A stretch of DNA of 50,027 nt from NCBI GenBank assembly GCA_947472735.1, contig CANJBY010000013.1:1-50027 (forward strand), given 5' to 3'. Below the pieces are notes generated by a model, which worked only from the letters and a program-made list of their open reading frames with translations, was not told the origin of the DNA and did not search any database. Positions within the stretch are counted from its first letter, which is position 1, and the number at the start of each line of letters is the position of its first letter. The stretch comes from Sphingomonadaceae bacterium (GTDB taxonomy: Bacteria > Pseudomonadota > Alphaproteobacteria > Sphingomonadales > Sphingomonadaceae). A program made the position numbers and the translations under genes. Below, in pieces: positions 33,133 to 44,840 of this stretch.

Positions 33133-33753
33133 ATGACGATCCAGCTCATCGCCTTCTATCTGTTCGCCTCGCTGGCCGTGCTGTCCGGCGCGGTGACGAT
33201 CCTTGCCCGTAATCCGGTCCATTCGGTGCTGTGGCTGATCCTGGCGTTCTTCAACGCGGCCGGCCTGATGGTGCTGGCCGGGGCCGAGTTCATCGCGATG
33301 CTGCTGGTGATCGTCTATGTCGGCGCGGTCGCGGTGCTGTTCCTGTTCGTGGTGATGATGCTCGACATCGATTTCGCCGAGCTGCGCGCCGGTTTCATCC
33401 GCAACGCCCCGGTGGGCGCGCTGATCGCGGTGGTGCTGTTTGGCGAACTGTTGATCGGCGTCGGCGCTTACCGTGCCGGTGCGCTGGTGCTGGGCACGCC
33501 TGACGGCAGCGCGGCGACGCCGGCTGGAGTCAGCAACATCGAGGCGATCGGGGCGCTGCTCTATGGCCGCTACCTGTTCCTGTTCGAAGCGGCGGGCGTG
33601 ATCCTGCTGGTGGCGATGATCGGTGCGATCGTGCTGACGCACCGCCAGCGCAGCGATACGCGCGGCCAGAACGTTTCGCGCCAGGTTGAGCGCCGCCCCG
33701 ACGAGGCGACCGTCAACATGCAGCCCGAAGTGGGCCAGGGGGTTTCGCTGTGA
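33133..33753 (+). CDS. nuoJ: NADH-quinone oxidoreductase subunit J
   Basis: 206-residue membrane subunit with five helices. NPVHSVLWLILAFFNAAGLMVLAGAEFIAMLLVIVYVGAVAVLFLFVVMML is the conserved core, including the pi-bulge helix region. The C-terminal tail (QRSDTRGQNVSRQVERRPDE) is hydrophilic. The stop at 33751-33753 is directly followed by a copy of the dispersed repeat, which separates it from nuoK by 46 bases. Confidence 0.96.
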   Translation: MTIQLIAFYLFASLAVLSGAVTILARNPVHSVLWLILAFFNAAGLMVLAGAEFIAMLLVIVYVGAVAVLFLFVVMMLDIDFAELRAGFIRNAPVGALIAVVLFGELLIGVGAYRAGALVLGTPDGSAATPAGVSNIEAIGALLYGRYLFLFEAAGVILLVAMIGAIVLTHRQRSDTRGQNVSRQVERRPDEATVNMQPEVGQGVSL

Positions 33754-33755
33754 CC

Positions 33756-33780
33756 CTTCGGCAAGCTCAGGGTGAGCGGA
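33756..33780 (+). repeat. single copy of the dispersed 25-bp repeat between nuoJ and nuoK
   Basis: Begins CTTCGGCAAGCTCAGG and ends GTGAGCGGA: a forward copy with three differences from the consensus seen at 44751-44775. It fills most of the 46-base nuoJ-nuoK gap, just before the nuoK Shine-Dalgarno (GGAGAG). Confidence 0.7.
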
Positions 33781-33799
33781 TTAGCGGAGAGCTGCGCTC

Positions 33800-34105
33800 A
33801 TGATTGGAATCGAACATTACGTCGTGGTCAGCTCGATCCTGTTCGTGCTGGGCGTGCTGGGGATCTTCCTCAACCGCAAGAACGTGATCGTCATCCTCAT
33901 GGCGATCGAGCTCATCCTGCTCGCCGTGAACATCAACCTCGTGGCCTTCTCGTCGTTCCTGCATGACCTGACGGGGCAGATTTTTGCCATGTTCGTGCTG
34001 ACCGTGGCGGCGGGCGAGGCAGCAATCGGGCTGGCGATCCTGGTGATCTATTTCCGCGGTCGGGGCACCATTGCGGTCGACGATGTCAACCGGATGAAGG
34101 GGTAA
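33800..34105 (+). CDS. nuoK: NADH-quinone oxidoreductase subunit K
   Basis: 101-residue membrane subunit of the standard length with three helices. [30 protein letters not shown] contains the key membrane glutamate ([11 protein letters not shown]) used in proton transfer, and [18 protein letters not shown] holds the second glutamate. GGAGAG precedes the ATG. The next gene starts 7 bases later. Confidence 0.97.
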   Translation: MIGIEHYVVVSSILFVLGVLGIFLNRKNVIVILMAIELILLAVNINLVAFSSFLHDLTGQIFAMFVLTVAAGEAAIGLAILVIYFRGRGTIAVDDVNRMKG

Positions 34106-34112
34106 TCCGCTA

Positions 34113-36154
<2,042 letters not shown>

Positions 36155-36158
<4 letters not shown>

Positions 36159-37702
36159 GTTCTTTTCCGATTCTATCGCTGATGCTGGCGGTGCCGCTGG
36201 CCGGCGCCGTGGCCTTCCTGTTTTCCGATGCGCCGCGCGCCCGGACGATTGCGCTGGCAGCTACGCTGGTCGACCTCGCGCTGGGCGGGATGCTGTGGGC
36301 CAATTATGATATCGGCGGTGCGCAGTGGCAGTTCGTCGAGAAGGTTCCGCTGTTCGCCGGCTTCAGCTGGGCGCTGGGGATCGATGGCATTGCCCTGGTG
36401 CTGATCATGCTCTCGGTATTCCTGATGCCGGTTTGCATCGGCGCAAGCTGGCGTTCGATCGAGAAGCGCGTCGGGGAATACATGGCGGCGTTCCTGCTGA
36501 TGGAAACGTTGATGATCGGCGTTTTCGCGGCGCAGGATCTCTACCTGTTCTACATCATGTTCGAAGCCGGCCTGATCCCGATGTACCTGATCATCGGCAT
36601 CTGGGGCGGGGCTGACCGGATCTACGCCGCCTACAAGTTCTTCCTCTACACGCTGCTCGGCTCGGTGCTGATGCTGATCGCGATGCTGTGGATGGTGCAC
36701 GAAGCGGGGACGACCGACATCCCGACGCTGATGGCTTATGATTTCCCGATCGAGGCGCAGAAGTGGCTGTGGCTGGCGTTCTTCGCCAGCTTCGCGGTGA
36801 AGATGCCGATGTGGCCGGTTCACACCTGGCTGCCCGATGCGCACGTGCAGGCGCCCACTGCCGGCTCGGTGATCCTGGCCGGTGTGCTGCTGAAGATGGG
36901 CGGCTACGGCTTCATCCGCTTCTCGCTGCCGATGTTCCCGGACGCCTCGGCAAACTATGCATGGCTGATCTATACGCTCTCGATGGTTGCCGTGGTCGCC
37001 ACTTCGCTGATCGCGCTGGTCCAGACCGACATGAAGAAGCTGATCGCCTATTCTTCGGTCGCGCATATGGCGATCGTCACCATCGGCTTGTTTGCCTTCA
37101 ATGTGCAGGGCCTTGAAGGCTCGATGATCGTCATGCTCAGCCACGGCCTGGTCTCGGGCGCGCTGTTCCTGTGCGTGGGTATCATCTACGACCGGCTGCA
37201 CACCCGCGAGATCGACCGCTACGGCGGCCTGTCGATCAACATGCCGAAGTACGCGCTGTTCTTCATGCTCTTCACCATGGCCTCGGTCGGGCTGCCGGGC
37301 ACTAGCGGCTTCGTGGGCGAATTCCTGTCGCTGGCGGGCATCTACCAGATGTCGAGCTGGGTGGCGCTGGTCGGCGGCACCGGGGTGATCCTGGGCGCGG
37401 CCTACATGCTCTTCCTTTATGGCCGGGTCGCGTTCGGCGAGCAGAAGAATGCCGATGCCGCGGCCATGCCCGATCTTGACCTGCGCGAGCTGGCCATGGT
37501 GGTGGCGCTGGCGCTGCCAGTGCTGTGGATGGGCGTCTATCCCGAAAGCTTCCTCGCCCCGATGCGTGCCGATATCGCCGCACTCGATGCGCGCCTTGCC
37601 CGGGCCCGGCCCGCCGGCGATGCGCAACTCACCGCCGGCAAGCCGAAGCCTGCCGCGGCGGACCATGCAACTCTTGAATCCGCGCCAGAGGGGGCACACT
37701 GA
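36155..37702 (+). CDS. nuoM: NADH-quinone oxidoreductase subunit M
   Basis: 515-residue antiporter-like subunit. Conserved parts are [44 protein letters not shown] (membrane glutamate), [43 protein letters not shown] and [19 protein letters not shown]. The ATG at 36155 overlaps the nuoL stop (ATGA); a TTG two codons earlier is less likely. A hydrophilic tail rich in Ala, Pro and Lys follows the last helix. The stop overlaps nuoN by one base. Confidence 0.96.
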
Positions 37703-39165
37703 TGGATTGGGCCACCTCGCTGCGGCTGACCGCCGCAGAAGAACTGCTGAGCATCTCCGGCCTCGTGCTGCTGCTCGTCGCCGCGTGGAGCGGTGACAAG
37801 GCTTCGCGCGCGATCTCGATTGCGGCGGTGGCCGTACTTGCTGCCGCTGCGGCGCTGACCGCGCCGGCGCTGTGCGCCGGAGCCATGGGGGCAGGCACCA
37901 GCGCCTTCTTCGGGCAGGTTTCTGCCGATTCCTTCGCGGCATTTGCCAAGCTGCTGATCTACGCGGCCTCGGGCGCGACGCTGATGGTGGCCCCGGCCTT
38001 CTTCGGACGGCTCGGCGCGATGCGGGCGGAGTTTCCGATCCTGGTGCTGTTTGCCGCGCTGGGCATGGGCATCATGGTTTCGGCCACCGATCTCATCGCG
38101 CTGTATATCGGGCTCGAGCTCAACTCGCTCTCGGCCTATGTCCTCGCCTCGTTCCTGCGCTCGGACGGACGATCAGCCGAAGCCGGCCTGAAGTATTTCG
38201 TACTGGGCGCGCTTGCCAGTGGCATCCTGCTCTACGGCATGAGCCTGACCTACGGCTTCACCGGTACCACCAGCTTCGAAGGCATTCGCGCCGCGCTGCA
38301 CGGCGGGCTGTCGATGGGGGCGGTGTTCGGCATCACCTTCATGCTGGCAGGCCTGGCTTTCAAGATCAGCGCGGTGCCGTTCCACATGTGGACGCCCGAC
38401 GTCTATGAGGGTGCACCGACGCCGGTCACCATGTTCTTCGCCTCGGCTCCCAAGGTTGCGGCGATGGCCCTGTCGATGCGGGTCGTGCTGTCTGCCTTCG
38501 GCACCGCGCAGGGCGCCTGGCAACCGATCGTGATCTTCGCGGCGATGGCTTCGATCGTGGTCGGCGCGCTGGGTGCGATCGGGCAAGGCAACATCAAGCG
38601 CCTGCTCGCCTATTCCTCGATCAACAACGTCGGCTTCATCCTCATCGGCCTCGCCACGGGCACGCCGGCGGGCGCTTCGGCCATGCTCGTCTATCTTGCG
38701 ATCTACGTCGCGATGACGGTCGGCGGTTTCGTCGCGGTGCTGATGCTCAAGGACGCGAATGGCGAGCCGGTCGAGGCCATCGCCGATCTCGCCGGCTTGT
38801 CGAGCGAGCGCAAGGTGCTGGCAGCATGCCTGGCCATGGTGATGTTCAGCCTCGCGGGCATTCCGCCGCTGTTCGGCTTCTGGGGCAAGTTCGTGGTGTT
38901 CCAGGCCTCGGTCGACGCCGGGCTGGTCCCGCTCGCCGCGATCGGCATCGCCGCCAGCGTGATCGGCGCGTTCTATTACCTCAAGGTCGTCAAGATCATG
39001 TATTTCGATGAACCGGCCGGCAAGGTGGTCGGGAAAAGCGGGTGGGAGCACCAGGCACTGCTGGCGCTTTCGGCGCTGTTCATATCGCCGCTGGGTTATC
39101 TCCTGACGAAATGGCTGGGCGAACTGGCTGACAAGGCCGCCGCCGCGCTGTTCCACCTCGCTTGA
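37702..39165 (+). CDS. nuoN: NADH-quinone oxidoreductase subunit N
   Basis: 487-residue antiporter-like subunit with about fourteen helices. Typical stretches are GIMVSATDLIALYIGLELNSLSAYVLASFLR, SAEAGLKYFVLGALASGILLYGMSL, ISAVPFHMWTPDVYEGAPTPVTMFFASAPKVAAMAL and NIKRLLAYSSINNVGFILIGLA. It completes the 14-gene nuo set in the standard order A-B-C-D-(NTF2)-E-F-G-H-I-J-K-L-M-N. Its stop overlaps the TTG start of birA. Confidence 0.97.
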   Translation: MDWATSLRLTAAEELLSISGLVLLLVAAWSGDKASRAISIAAVAVLAAAAALTAPALCAGAMGAGTSAFFGQVSADSFAAFAKLLIYAASGATLMVAPAFFGRLGAMRAEFPILVLFAALGMGIMVSATDLIALYIGLELNSLSAYVLASFLRSDGRSAEAGLKYFVLGALASGILLYGMSLTYGFTGTTSFEGIRAALHGGLSMGAVFGITFMLAGLAFKISAVPFHMWTPDVYEGAPTPVTMFFASAPKVAAMALSMRVVLSAFGTAQGAWQPIVIFAAMASIVVGALGAIGQGNIKRLLAYSSINNVGFILIGLATGTPAGASAMLVYLAIYVAMTVGGFVAVLMLKDANGEPVEAIADLAGLSSERKVLAACLAMVMFSLAGIPPLFGFWGKFVVFQASVDAGLVPLAAIGIAASVIGAFYYLKVVKIMYFDEPAGKVVGKSGWEHQALLALSALFISPLGYLLTKWLGELADKAAAALFHLA

Positions 39166-39878
39166 TCGAGTTCGTCGCCGAAACCGGCTCCACCAACGCG
39201 GACCTCTCCGCCCGGCTCGCCTCGGGCCAGCCGGTAGCCGAAGGCAACTGGCTCGTCGTGGACCGCCAGTTGGCCGGACGCGGGCGGCTGGGCCGCGAAT
39301 GGTTTGACGGTTCGGGAAATTTCATGGGTTCAACGGTCGTGCAACTCGGCACGGGCGAACCGCACGCGGGATCGCTGGCACTGGTGGCGGGGCTGGCCGT
39401 GCACGAAGCGGTGAGCGAAATACTGCCTGCGCCGCACCGGGCCGAGCTCAAATGGCCCAACGACCTGATGATCGGCATGGCCAAGCTGGCTGGTATCCTG
39501 CTCGAAAGGGTCGGCACCGCCGTGGTGGTGGGAATCGGAGTCAACCTTGCCCGCGCTCCGGTCGTAGATGGGCGGGCGACGATTGCGCTGGCCGAATTGA
39601 CCGCTCCGCCTTCCCGGGATGCTTTCGCTGCCAGCCTCGCTGCGCATTTCGAGCGGGAGCTGCACCGCTGGCGTGCTTATGGCCTGGAACCGATCCTGTC
39701 GCGCTGGCAGGCGGCTGCGCATCCGGTTGGCACGTCGCTGCGGGTGGGACCGGGCGAAGCAATGCTCGTCGGCGAATTCGGCGGACTTACGGACGATGGG
39801 GCCTTGCAACTGCGCCTGCCCGGCGGCACGACGCAGGTGATCCATGCCGGCGACGTGTTCCTCGCCGCGGAAAGGTAA
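39162..39878 (+). CDS. birA: biotin-[acetyl-CoA carboxylase] ligase, monofunctional
   Basis: 238-residue biotin protein ligase that adenylates biotin and attaches it to carboxylase carrier proteins. Visible motifs are [13 protein letters not shown], the biotinyl-AMP loop in [21 protein letters not shown] and [22 protein letters not shown], then [10 protein letters not shown] small C-terminal domain ends in [13 protein letters not shown]. It lacks the N-terminal DNA-binding domain of the bifunctional E. coli BirA, so it should not be a repressor. The start is a TTG in a TTGA overlap with nuoN. No biotin genes are near; being behind nuo is a common alphaproteobacterial arrangement. Confidence 0.93.
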   Translation: MIEFVAETGSTNADLSARLASGQPVAEGNWLVVDRQLAGRGRLGREWFDGSGNFMGSTVVQLGTGEPHAGSLALVAGLAVHEAVSEILPAPHRAELKWPNDLMIGMAKLAGILLERVGTAVVVGIGVNLARAPVVDGRATIALAELTAPPSRDAFAASLAAHFERELHRWRAYGLEPILSRWQAAAHPVGTSLRVGPGEAMLVGEFGGLTDDGALQLRLPGGTTQVIHAGDVFLAAER

Positions 39879-39883
39879 TCGCC

Positions 39884-40663
39884 ATGCTGCTCGCCATAGA
39901 TGTCGGCAATACCAATGTTGTCTTCGCGCTTTACGAAGGGCGCGAAATCAAGGCGCGCTGGCGCATCGCCACCGATCCGCGCCGCACCGGCGACGAATAC
40001 GCTGTGTGGTTGATGCAACTGCTCCAGATCAAGGGTTTCCCGCGCGAGGCGGTAACGCAGATTATCGTCTCCACCGTCGTGCCGCGCGCGCTCCACAACA
40101 TCGAGGTGTTGGCGCAGAACTATTTCGCTCTCGATCTGCTGGTCGCGGGGCAGGGCAAGGCGGACTATGCGATCGACATCGACGTGCCCGATCCCAAGTC
40201 GCTGGGCGCGGACCGTGCGGTCAACGCCATCGCCGCCCATGCCAAGCACCCCGGCGATCTGATCGTGATCGATTTCGGCACCGCCACGACGTTCGACGTA
40301 ATCGACTTTCGCGGCGCCTACAAAGGCGGGATCATTGCGCCGGGGATCAATCTCTCGCTCGACGCGTTGGTAGGAAACACTGCCAAGTTGCCGCGCATCG
40401 CCATCCGCAAGCCCGACAGCGCCAGCGTGATCGGCACCAATACCGAGGACCAAATGCTGATTGGTGTTTTCTGGGGCTATGTCGCGATGATGGAAGGGCT
40501 TGTCGCCCGGATGCGGACAGAGATCGGTCGCCCGGCCAAAGTGGTCGCCACTGGCGGTCTGGCGTTGCTGTTCGATCAGGCCAGCGAGATCTTCGATGCG
40601 GTCGATCCGGACCTCACCCTCGATGGCCTTGCCATCCTTGCGGAACGGGCGGTGGCGAAGTGA
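39884..40663 (+). CDS. coaX: type III pantothenate kinase
   Basis: 259-residue kinase of the ASKHA fold that phosphorylates pantothenate, the first step in CoA synthesis. The N-terminal phosphate loop [18 protein letters not shown] (2-19), [13 protein letters not shown] (pantothenate site) and [15 protein letters not shown], followed by [11 protein letters not shown], are diagnostic; GGLALLF is near the end. Type III enzymes are not feedback-inhibited by CoA in known cases. It begins 5 bases after birA and ends in a GTGA overlap with the RNase J gene. The ATG at 39884 fits the family start. Confidence 0.95.
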   Translation: MLLAIDVGNTNVVFALYEGREIKARWRIATDPRRTGDEYAVWLMQLLQIKGFPREAVTQIIVSTVVPRALHNIEVLAQNYFALDLLVAGQGKADYAIDIDVPDPKSLGADRAVNAIAAHAKHPGDLIVIDFGTATTFDVIDFRGAYKGGIIAPGINLSLDALVGNTAKLPRIAIRKPDSASVIGTNTEDQMLIGVFWGYVAMMEGLVARMRTEIGRPAKVVATGGLALLFDQASEIFDAVDPDLTLDGLAILAERAVAK

Positions 40664-42306
40664 AGCCCGGTAACGAACTCCTCTTCTGCGCACTCGGCGG
40701 CTCGGGCGAGATTGGCATGAACGTCAATCTCTATGGCTGCAACGGCAAGTGGCTGATGGTCGATCTGGGGATGACTTTCAGCGGAGCGGGGGACTATCCC
40801 GGCGTTGATCTGGTCTTCGCCGACCTCGATTTCATCGAGGAGAACCGCAAGGATCTGATCGGGATTGTGCTGACTCACGCCCATGAGGACCATATCGGCG
40901 CGGTGCCCTATTTCGCCAAGGAGCTGGGTGTCCCGCTCTATGCCACGCCGTTCACCGCCCGGCTCGTGGCGGACAAGCTGGAAGAAGCGGGGATCGCGGG
41001 CGACATCAAATTGAACGTCGTCGATCATCTTGAGCGCTTTGAACTCGGCCCCTTCGGCATTCGCTATGTGCCGCTGGCTCACTCCATCGCCGAAGGCAAC
41101 GCGCTGGTGATCGAGACTCCCTACGGCCGGATCTTCCATACCGGGGACTGGAAGCTGGATGACGAACCGCTGGTCGGCACGCCTGCCACGCCTGCGGAAC
41201 TTACCCGGATCGGCGATGAGGGGGTGCTGGCGCTGGTCTGCGATTCGACCAACGCGTTCAACCCGGAGGCGTCCGGCTCGGAAGGCGAAGTGCGCCGCGC
41301 CCTGGTCGCGGAAGTCGCCCGGCACAAGGGCCGGCGCGTGCTGGTGACGACCTTCGCCTCCAATGTCGCCCGGCTGGAGACACTGGGCGAAGTGGCCAAG
41401 GCAACCGGCCGCAAACTCTGCGTCGCTGGCCGCTCGCTTGATCGGATCATTCGCGCAGGGCAGGCCTCGGGTTATCTCAAGGATCTGCCCAAGATCGTCG
41501 ACATGGACTCCGCCATGGACCTGCCGCGCGGGCAACTGCTGGTCGTCGCCACTGGCGGACAGGGCGAGCCGCGTGCGGCGCTGGCCAGGGTTGCGGATGG
41601 CAATCATCCCGTATCGCTGGAAACGGGCGATGTGGTGCTGTTCTCCAGTCGCCAGATCCCTGGCAACGAGACCCAGATCGGCCGAATCCAGAACCGCCTG
41701 GCTGAAATGGGCGTGCAGATCGTGACCGACCGGCAGGCCGACATCCACGTTTCCGGCCATCCGGGACGGCCGGAACTCAAGGCGCTTTACGGCTGGATCC
41801 GGCCGGAAATCCTTCTGCCGGTCCATGGCGAAATGCGCCACATGGTCGAACAGGCGCGGCTGGGGCGTGAATCCGGCATTGCCAAGACCGTCGTCCAGAA
41901 GAACGGCGACCTCGTCCGCCTCGCTCCCGGCAGGCCCGGCAAGTTCGGCGAAGTACGCGCCGGGCGGCTGGTGCTCGATGGGGATATCATTTCACCCGCG
42001 GACGGCGAGGCGATGGTGATGCGGCGGCGGCTGGCGCATAGCGGCCTTGTCACCGTGGTGATCGGCGGCAAGGGACAGGCGAAAGTCGCCAGCGTCGGCC
42101 TTCCGCTGGATGAGGACTACGACGACTTCATCACGGAAGCGGTGGAAGACGTCCTGGCCGCACTTGCCCGGCTCAAGGGCGGAGCCCGGCACGATGGCGC
42201 CGTGGTGACCGAAGCCGCCCGCCTTGCTGCGCGCCGCGCGGCTCAACGCTGGTCGGGCAAGAAGCCGCAGGTGCAAGTTCTGCTGATGGAGGGCTACAGC
42301 GCGTGA
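40660..42306 (+). CDS. rnj: ribonuclease J
   Basis: 548-residue metallo-beta-lactamase/beta-CASP ribonuclease. The metal site is HAHEDH (His73, His75, Asp77, His78), His141 (PLAHSIAE) and Asp163 (FHTGDWKLD). The beta-CASP motifs include [20 protein letters not shown] and the late [12 protein letters not shown] and [11 protein letters not shown]. RNase J acts as 5' exonuclease and endonuclease in RNA decay and rRNA maturation in alphaproteobacteria. The start is a GTG overlapping the coaX stop (GTGA); a longer in-frame extension lies out of frame over coaX and is not real. Confidence 0.95.
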   Translation: MKPGNELLFCALGGSGEIGMNVNLYGCNGKWLMVDLGMTFSGAGDYPGVDLVFADLDFIEENRKDLIGIVLTHAHEDHIGAVPYFAKELGVPLYATPFTARLVADKLEEAGIAGDIKLNVVDHLERFELGPFGIRYVPLAHSIAEGNALVIETPYGRIFHTGDWKLDDEPLVGTPATPAELTRIGDEGVLALVCDSTNAFNPEASGSEGEVRRALVAEVARHKGRRVLVTTFASNVARLETLGEVAKATGRKLCVAGRSLDRIIRAGQASGYLKDLPKIVDMDSAMDLPRGQLLVVATGGQGEPRAALARVADGNHPVSLETGDVVLFSSRQIPGNETQIGRIQNRLAEMGVQIVTDRQADIHVSGHPGRPELKALYGWIRPEILLPVHGEMRHMVEQARLGRESGIAKTVVQKNGDLVRLAPGRPGKFGEVRAGRLVLDGDIISPADGEAMVMRRRLAHSGLVTVVIGGKGQAKVASVGLPLDEDYDDFITEAVEDVLAALARLKGGARHDGAVVTEAARLAARRAAQRWSGKKPQVQVLLMEGYSA

Positions 42307-42584
42307 AGCTGACCTCGATCCTGGCGATCTACGCCTTGTTCTGGGTGATGAGCGCCTTTCTGGTGCTGCCCTTCGGGGTGCGCACTCACGAGGAAGAGGG
42401 CATCGCCAAGGTGCCCGGCCAGGCCGACAGCGCTCCGGCCAACTTCCGCCCGGGGCGGATTGTCATGCGGGCGACCGTGGTCTCGCTGGTGCTGTTCGGG
42501 CTGTATTATGCCAACTACGTCAACGGCTGGGTCGGGCCGGAACAGCTTGAGCTGTTCCATCCGCCCGTGGCGCAAAACCGCTAG
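42303..42584 (+). CDS. DUF1467 small membrane protein
   Basis: 93 residues beginning at a GTG in a GTGA overlap with the RNase J gene. Two membrane helices are seen (LTSILAIYALFWVMSAFLVLPFGV at about 3-26 and ATVVSLVLFGLYYANYVNGWV at about 57-77). The signature FGVRTHEEEG is just after the first, then a loop with a PG.ADSAP segment. This matches the alphaproteobacterial DUF1467 family of unknown function. It is the last gene of the long rightward series and ends immediately against the stop of the opposing MATE gene. Confidence 0.85.
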   Translation: MKLTSILAIYALFWVMSAFLVLPFGVRTHEEEGIAKVPGQADSAPANFRPGRIVMRATVVSLVLFGLYYANYVNGWVGPEQLELFHPPVAQNR

Positions 42585-43994
42585 TCAGCGGGCGTAGTTC
42601 TGGTCGCGGACCCGGCGCCAGCGACCCTTGAGGTAGTAAGTGCCCCACAGCAGCATCGCGCACAGGCTGGCGACCGGGAAGGCCCACCACAAGGCGTCCG
42701 CGCCGAGGTAGGGATAAGCCACGAAATAAAAGCCCAGGCGGATCGGGTAGAGCACGATCACCTGTAGCAGCAGCGGTATCACGACCACGCCGTAAGCCCG
42801 CATCGTGCCGCTGAGGATCATCGACGCGCCCATCAGCACGAAGGTCCAGGTGACGATCAGCTGCATGTGGTGGGCGATCGGCACCGCCGGGCTGGTATGG
42901 CCCAGGAACAGCGCGATCAGCGGGTAGGAGAAGATCATCAACAGGATCGCCATGGTGCCGGTCATGGTCACGTTGGCGATCATACCGGCGCGGGTCACCT
43001 GATCGACCCGGCCGTGATTCCCGGCACCGATGTTCTGCGCCGCCATCGCGCTGACCGCGGCGCCGATCGCCAGCGCAGGCATCTGGAGGTAATTCCACAA
43101 CTGGCTCATCGCCCCGAAGGCCGCAGTCGTGTCGATCCCTTCGCGGTTGACGAGGCCGATCATCGTCAGTTGCGCCGATGAAAACAGCACGCCTTGGATG
43201 AACATCGGCACGCCCTTGGTCAGGATGAAGCGGGCCTCCTTGCTGCTCGGCATGAGCCAGCCGAACTCGGCTCCGCGCAACCGGATTACCAGGTCCTTGC
43301 GATAGACGATGAAGATCTGCAGCAGCAGACCCGCCAGGTTGGCCAGCGCGGTCGACAAGGCGGAGCCGGCAATGCCCAGCGCCGGGACCGGGCCGATGCC
43401 AAGGATCAGCAGCGGGTTGAGCACAATGTCGAGCACCACCACCAGCAGGGTGGCGAAGAACGGCAACCGCGCTTCGCCCACGGCGCGCATCCCGGTGGTC
43501 AGCAGCATCGCCAGTGCGCCGAGCGGCATGGTGACGAAAGTGACGCGCAAGTAGGTCAGCGCCATGTCGACGCTGCCCTCGGGCGTTGCCAGCAGTTCCA
43601 GCAAGCGCGGGGTGAAGAACCAGCCGACGACCCCGAACAGGCAGGCATAGGCCAGGCAAAAGCCCATGCCCGCGCCGAAGGTGCGCCGGGCCGCCATCAG
43701 GTTGCGCGCACCGAAGTGCTGGCCGACCCGGACCATCGTTGCCATGCCCAGGCCGAACACGCCGGCCATCAGCATGAACACCACGCCGTTGGCGTTGGTG
43801 GTCGCTGCCAGCGCCTTTTCCCCCAGCAGGCGGCCGACCCAGATCGCATTGACCGAACCGTTGACGGTTTGCAGCACGTTGGAGGCGAGCAGGGGAATCG
43901 AGAAAATGAATAGCGTGCGAAGGATCGGTCCCTGAGTCAGGTCACCGCGCATCGCCGGACGGGCCGGGGCGCCGGTTTCGGGCCCGGCAGTCAT
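42585..43994 (-). CDS. MATE family efflux transporter
   Basis: 469-residue multidrug and toxic compound extrusion protein with about twelve membrane helices. The two internal repeats show GPILRTLFIFSIPLLASNVLQTVNGSVNAIWVGRLLGEKALAATTNANGV and PAVPIAHHMQLIVTWTFVLMGASMILSGTMRAYG. It exports cationic or other small compounds by Na+ or H+ antiport; the substrate is unknown. The ATG at 43994 overlaps the queE stop by one base, so both are on one message. A TTG one codon upstream is less likely. Confidence 0.92.
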   Translation of the reverse strand: MTAGPETGAPARPAMRGDLTQGPILRTLFIFSIPLLASNVLQTVNGSVNAIWVGRLLGEKALAATTNANGVVFMLMAGVFGLGMATMVRVGQHFGARNLMAARRTFGAGMGFCLAYACLFGVVGWFFTPRLLELLATPEGSVDMALTYLRVTFVTMPLGALAMLLTTGMRAVGEARLPFFATLLVVVLDIVLNPLLILGIGPVPALGIAGSALSTALANLAGLLLQIFIVYRKDLVIRLRGAEFGWLMPSSKEARFILTKGVPMFIQGVLFSSAQLTMIGLVNREGIDTTAAFGAMSQLWNYLQMPALAIGAAVSAMAAQNIGAGNHGRVDQVTRAGMIANVTMTGTMAILLMIFSYPLIALFLGHTSPAVPIAHHMQLIVTWTFVLMGASMILSGTMRAYGVVVIPLLLQVIVLYPIRLGFYFVAYPYLGADALWWAFPVASLCAMLLWGTYYLKGRWRRVRDQNYAR

Positions 43995-44728
43995 CAAGTG
44001 CCCCTAGTGTCGCCCCACAAGTGAATGTGCAAGCGATCCGAGAGATTGAAGCCGTGCTGTGCGCTTATATTTCCGAGCCAGTGCATTCGCGCGCGTATCG
44101 TCTCGCTGTCGCGGCCTTCGGGCATCAGCCAGGTGCGTTCGGCCGGAACGCCATAGGCGTCTCGAATCGCCAGCACCTCGTCAAGGTCATCGGGGCTTGC
44201 AACAACATACTTAAAGTTCGCTTTAGGTTCGCTTGCCCAGTACGACAGCCTCGCCGGAATCAGTGCGGAATCAGCGGGATTCCCGGAGTGCCTGAGCTTC
44301 GGGCTGACGTTGTATTGCGCCACTAGCGGAGCCAGCGCGGGCACGGGCATGACCGTGCCGTTCGTCTCGATCTCGACCCGGTGGCCCTGCAGCATCGCCA
44401 GCATACGCGCCAGCGCCGGGCCTTGCAGCAGCGGCTCGCCGCCGGTGACCACCAGTCGCTCCTGCCCCAGCGCCGCGATCCGGGCGGCGACTTCGGCTTC
44501 GTCCAGCGTCACCTGATTGGCGGCACGGTCAAACGCGATGTCATCGCTGTGCGGGCGGTTGTCGCCGGTGAAGCGCCAGGTGTAGGCGGTATCGCACCAG
44601 CGGCAGGCGAGGTTGCAGCGCGACAGGCGCACGAAGGTGGAGGGGCGTCCAACCGACGCGCCTTCGCCCTGGAGCGAGGCGAAGATCTCGGGCTCGCCCG
44701 GGGTGGTGGTGGCGAGGGTTAGTGCCAT
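43994..44728 (-). CDS. queE: 7-carboxy-7-deazaguanine synthase (radical SAM)
   Basis: 244-residue radical SAM enzyme. Cys38, Cys42 and Cys45 (RCNLACRWCDT, C-x3-C-x2-C) bind the [4Fe-4S] cluster, and VVTGGEPLLQG and VEIETNGTVMPVP are typical SAM- and substrate-binding segments. SLQGEGASVGRPSTFVRL precedes the cluster as in QueE proteins. It makes the deazaguanine precursor of queuosine from carboxytetrahydropterin. No queC, queD or queF is in the window. It is 112 bp downstream of valS on the same strand, with the inverted repeat in the gap. Confidence 0.92.
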   Translation of the reverse strand: MALTLATTTPGEPEIFASLQGEGASVGRPSTFVRLSRCNLACRWCDTAYTWRFTGDNRPHSDDIAFDRAANQVTLDEAEVAARIAALGQERLVVTGGEPLLQGPALARMLAMLQGHRVEIETNGTVMPVPALAPLVAQYNVSPKLRHSGNPADSALIPARLSYWASEPKANFKYVVASPDDLDEVLAIRDAYGVPAERTWLMPEGRDSETIRARMHWLGNISAQHGFNLSDRLHIHLWGDTRGT

Positions 44729-44750
44729 CGGGGGAGCCTCGGCGTGCGGC

Positions 44751-44826
44751 CTTCGACAAGCTCAGGCTGAGCGGGGGTCTTTGTGGATTCGAATTCCCAA
44801 ACCCGCTCAGGCTGAGCTTGTCGAAG
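44751..44826. repeat. inverted pair of the dispersed 25-bp repeat between valS and queE
   Basis: Forward copy at 44751-44775 (begins CTTCGACAAGCTCAGG, ends CTGAGCGGG) and reverse-complement copy at 44802-44826, with one mismatch in 25 between them. They are separated by a 26-base centre, so RNA across it could form a long hairpin. It fills most of the valS-queE gap (44729-44840) and could end or weaken readthrough from valS. Confidence 0.8.
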
Positions 44827-44840
44827 CCAGCACGCTGCCA

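Noticed and set aside
39844..40659. In-frame upstream extension of RNase J through coaX
   Set aside because: RNase J family sequence begins exactly at the GTG overlapping the coaX stop. The upstream part is an out-of-frame reading of coaX.
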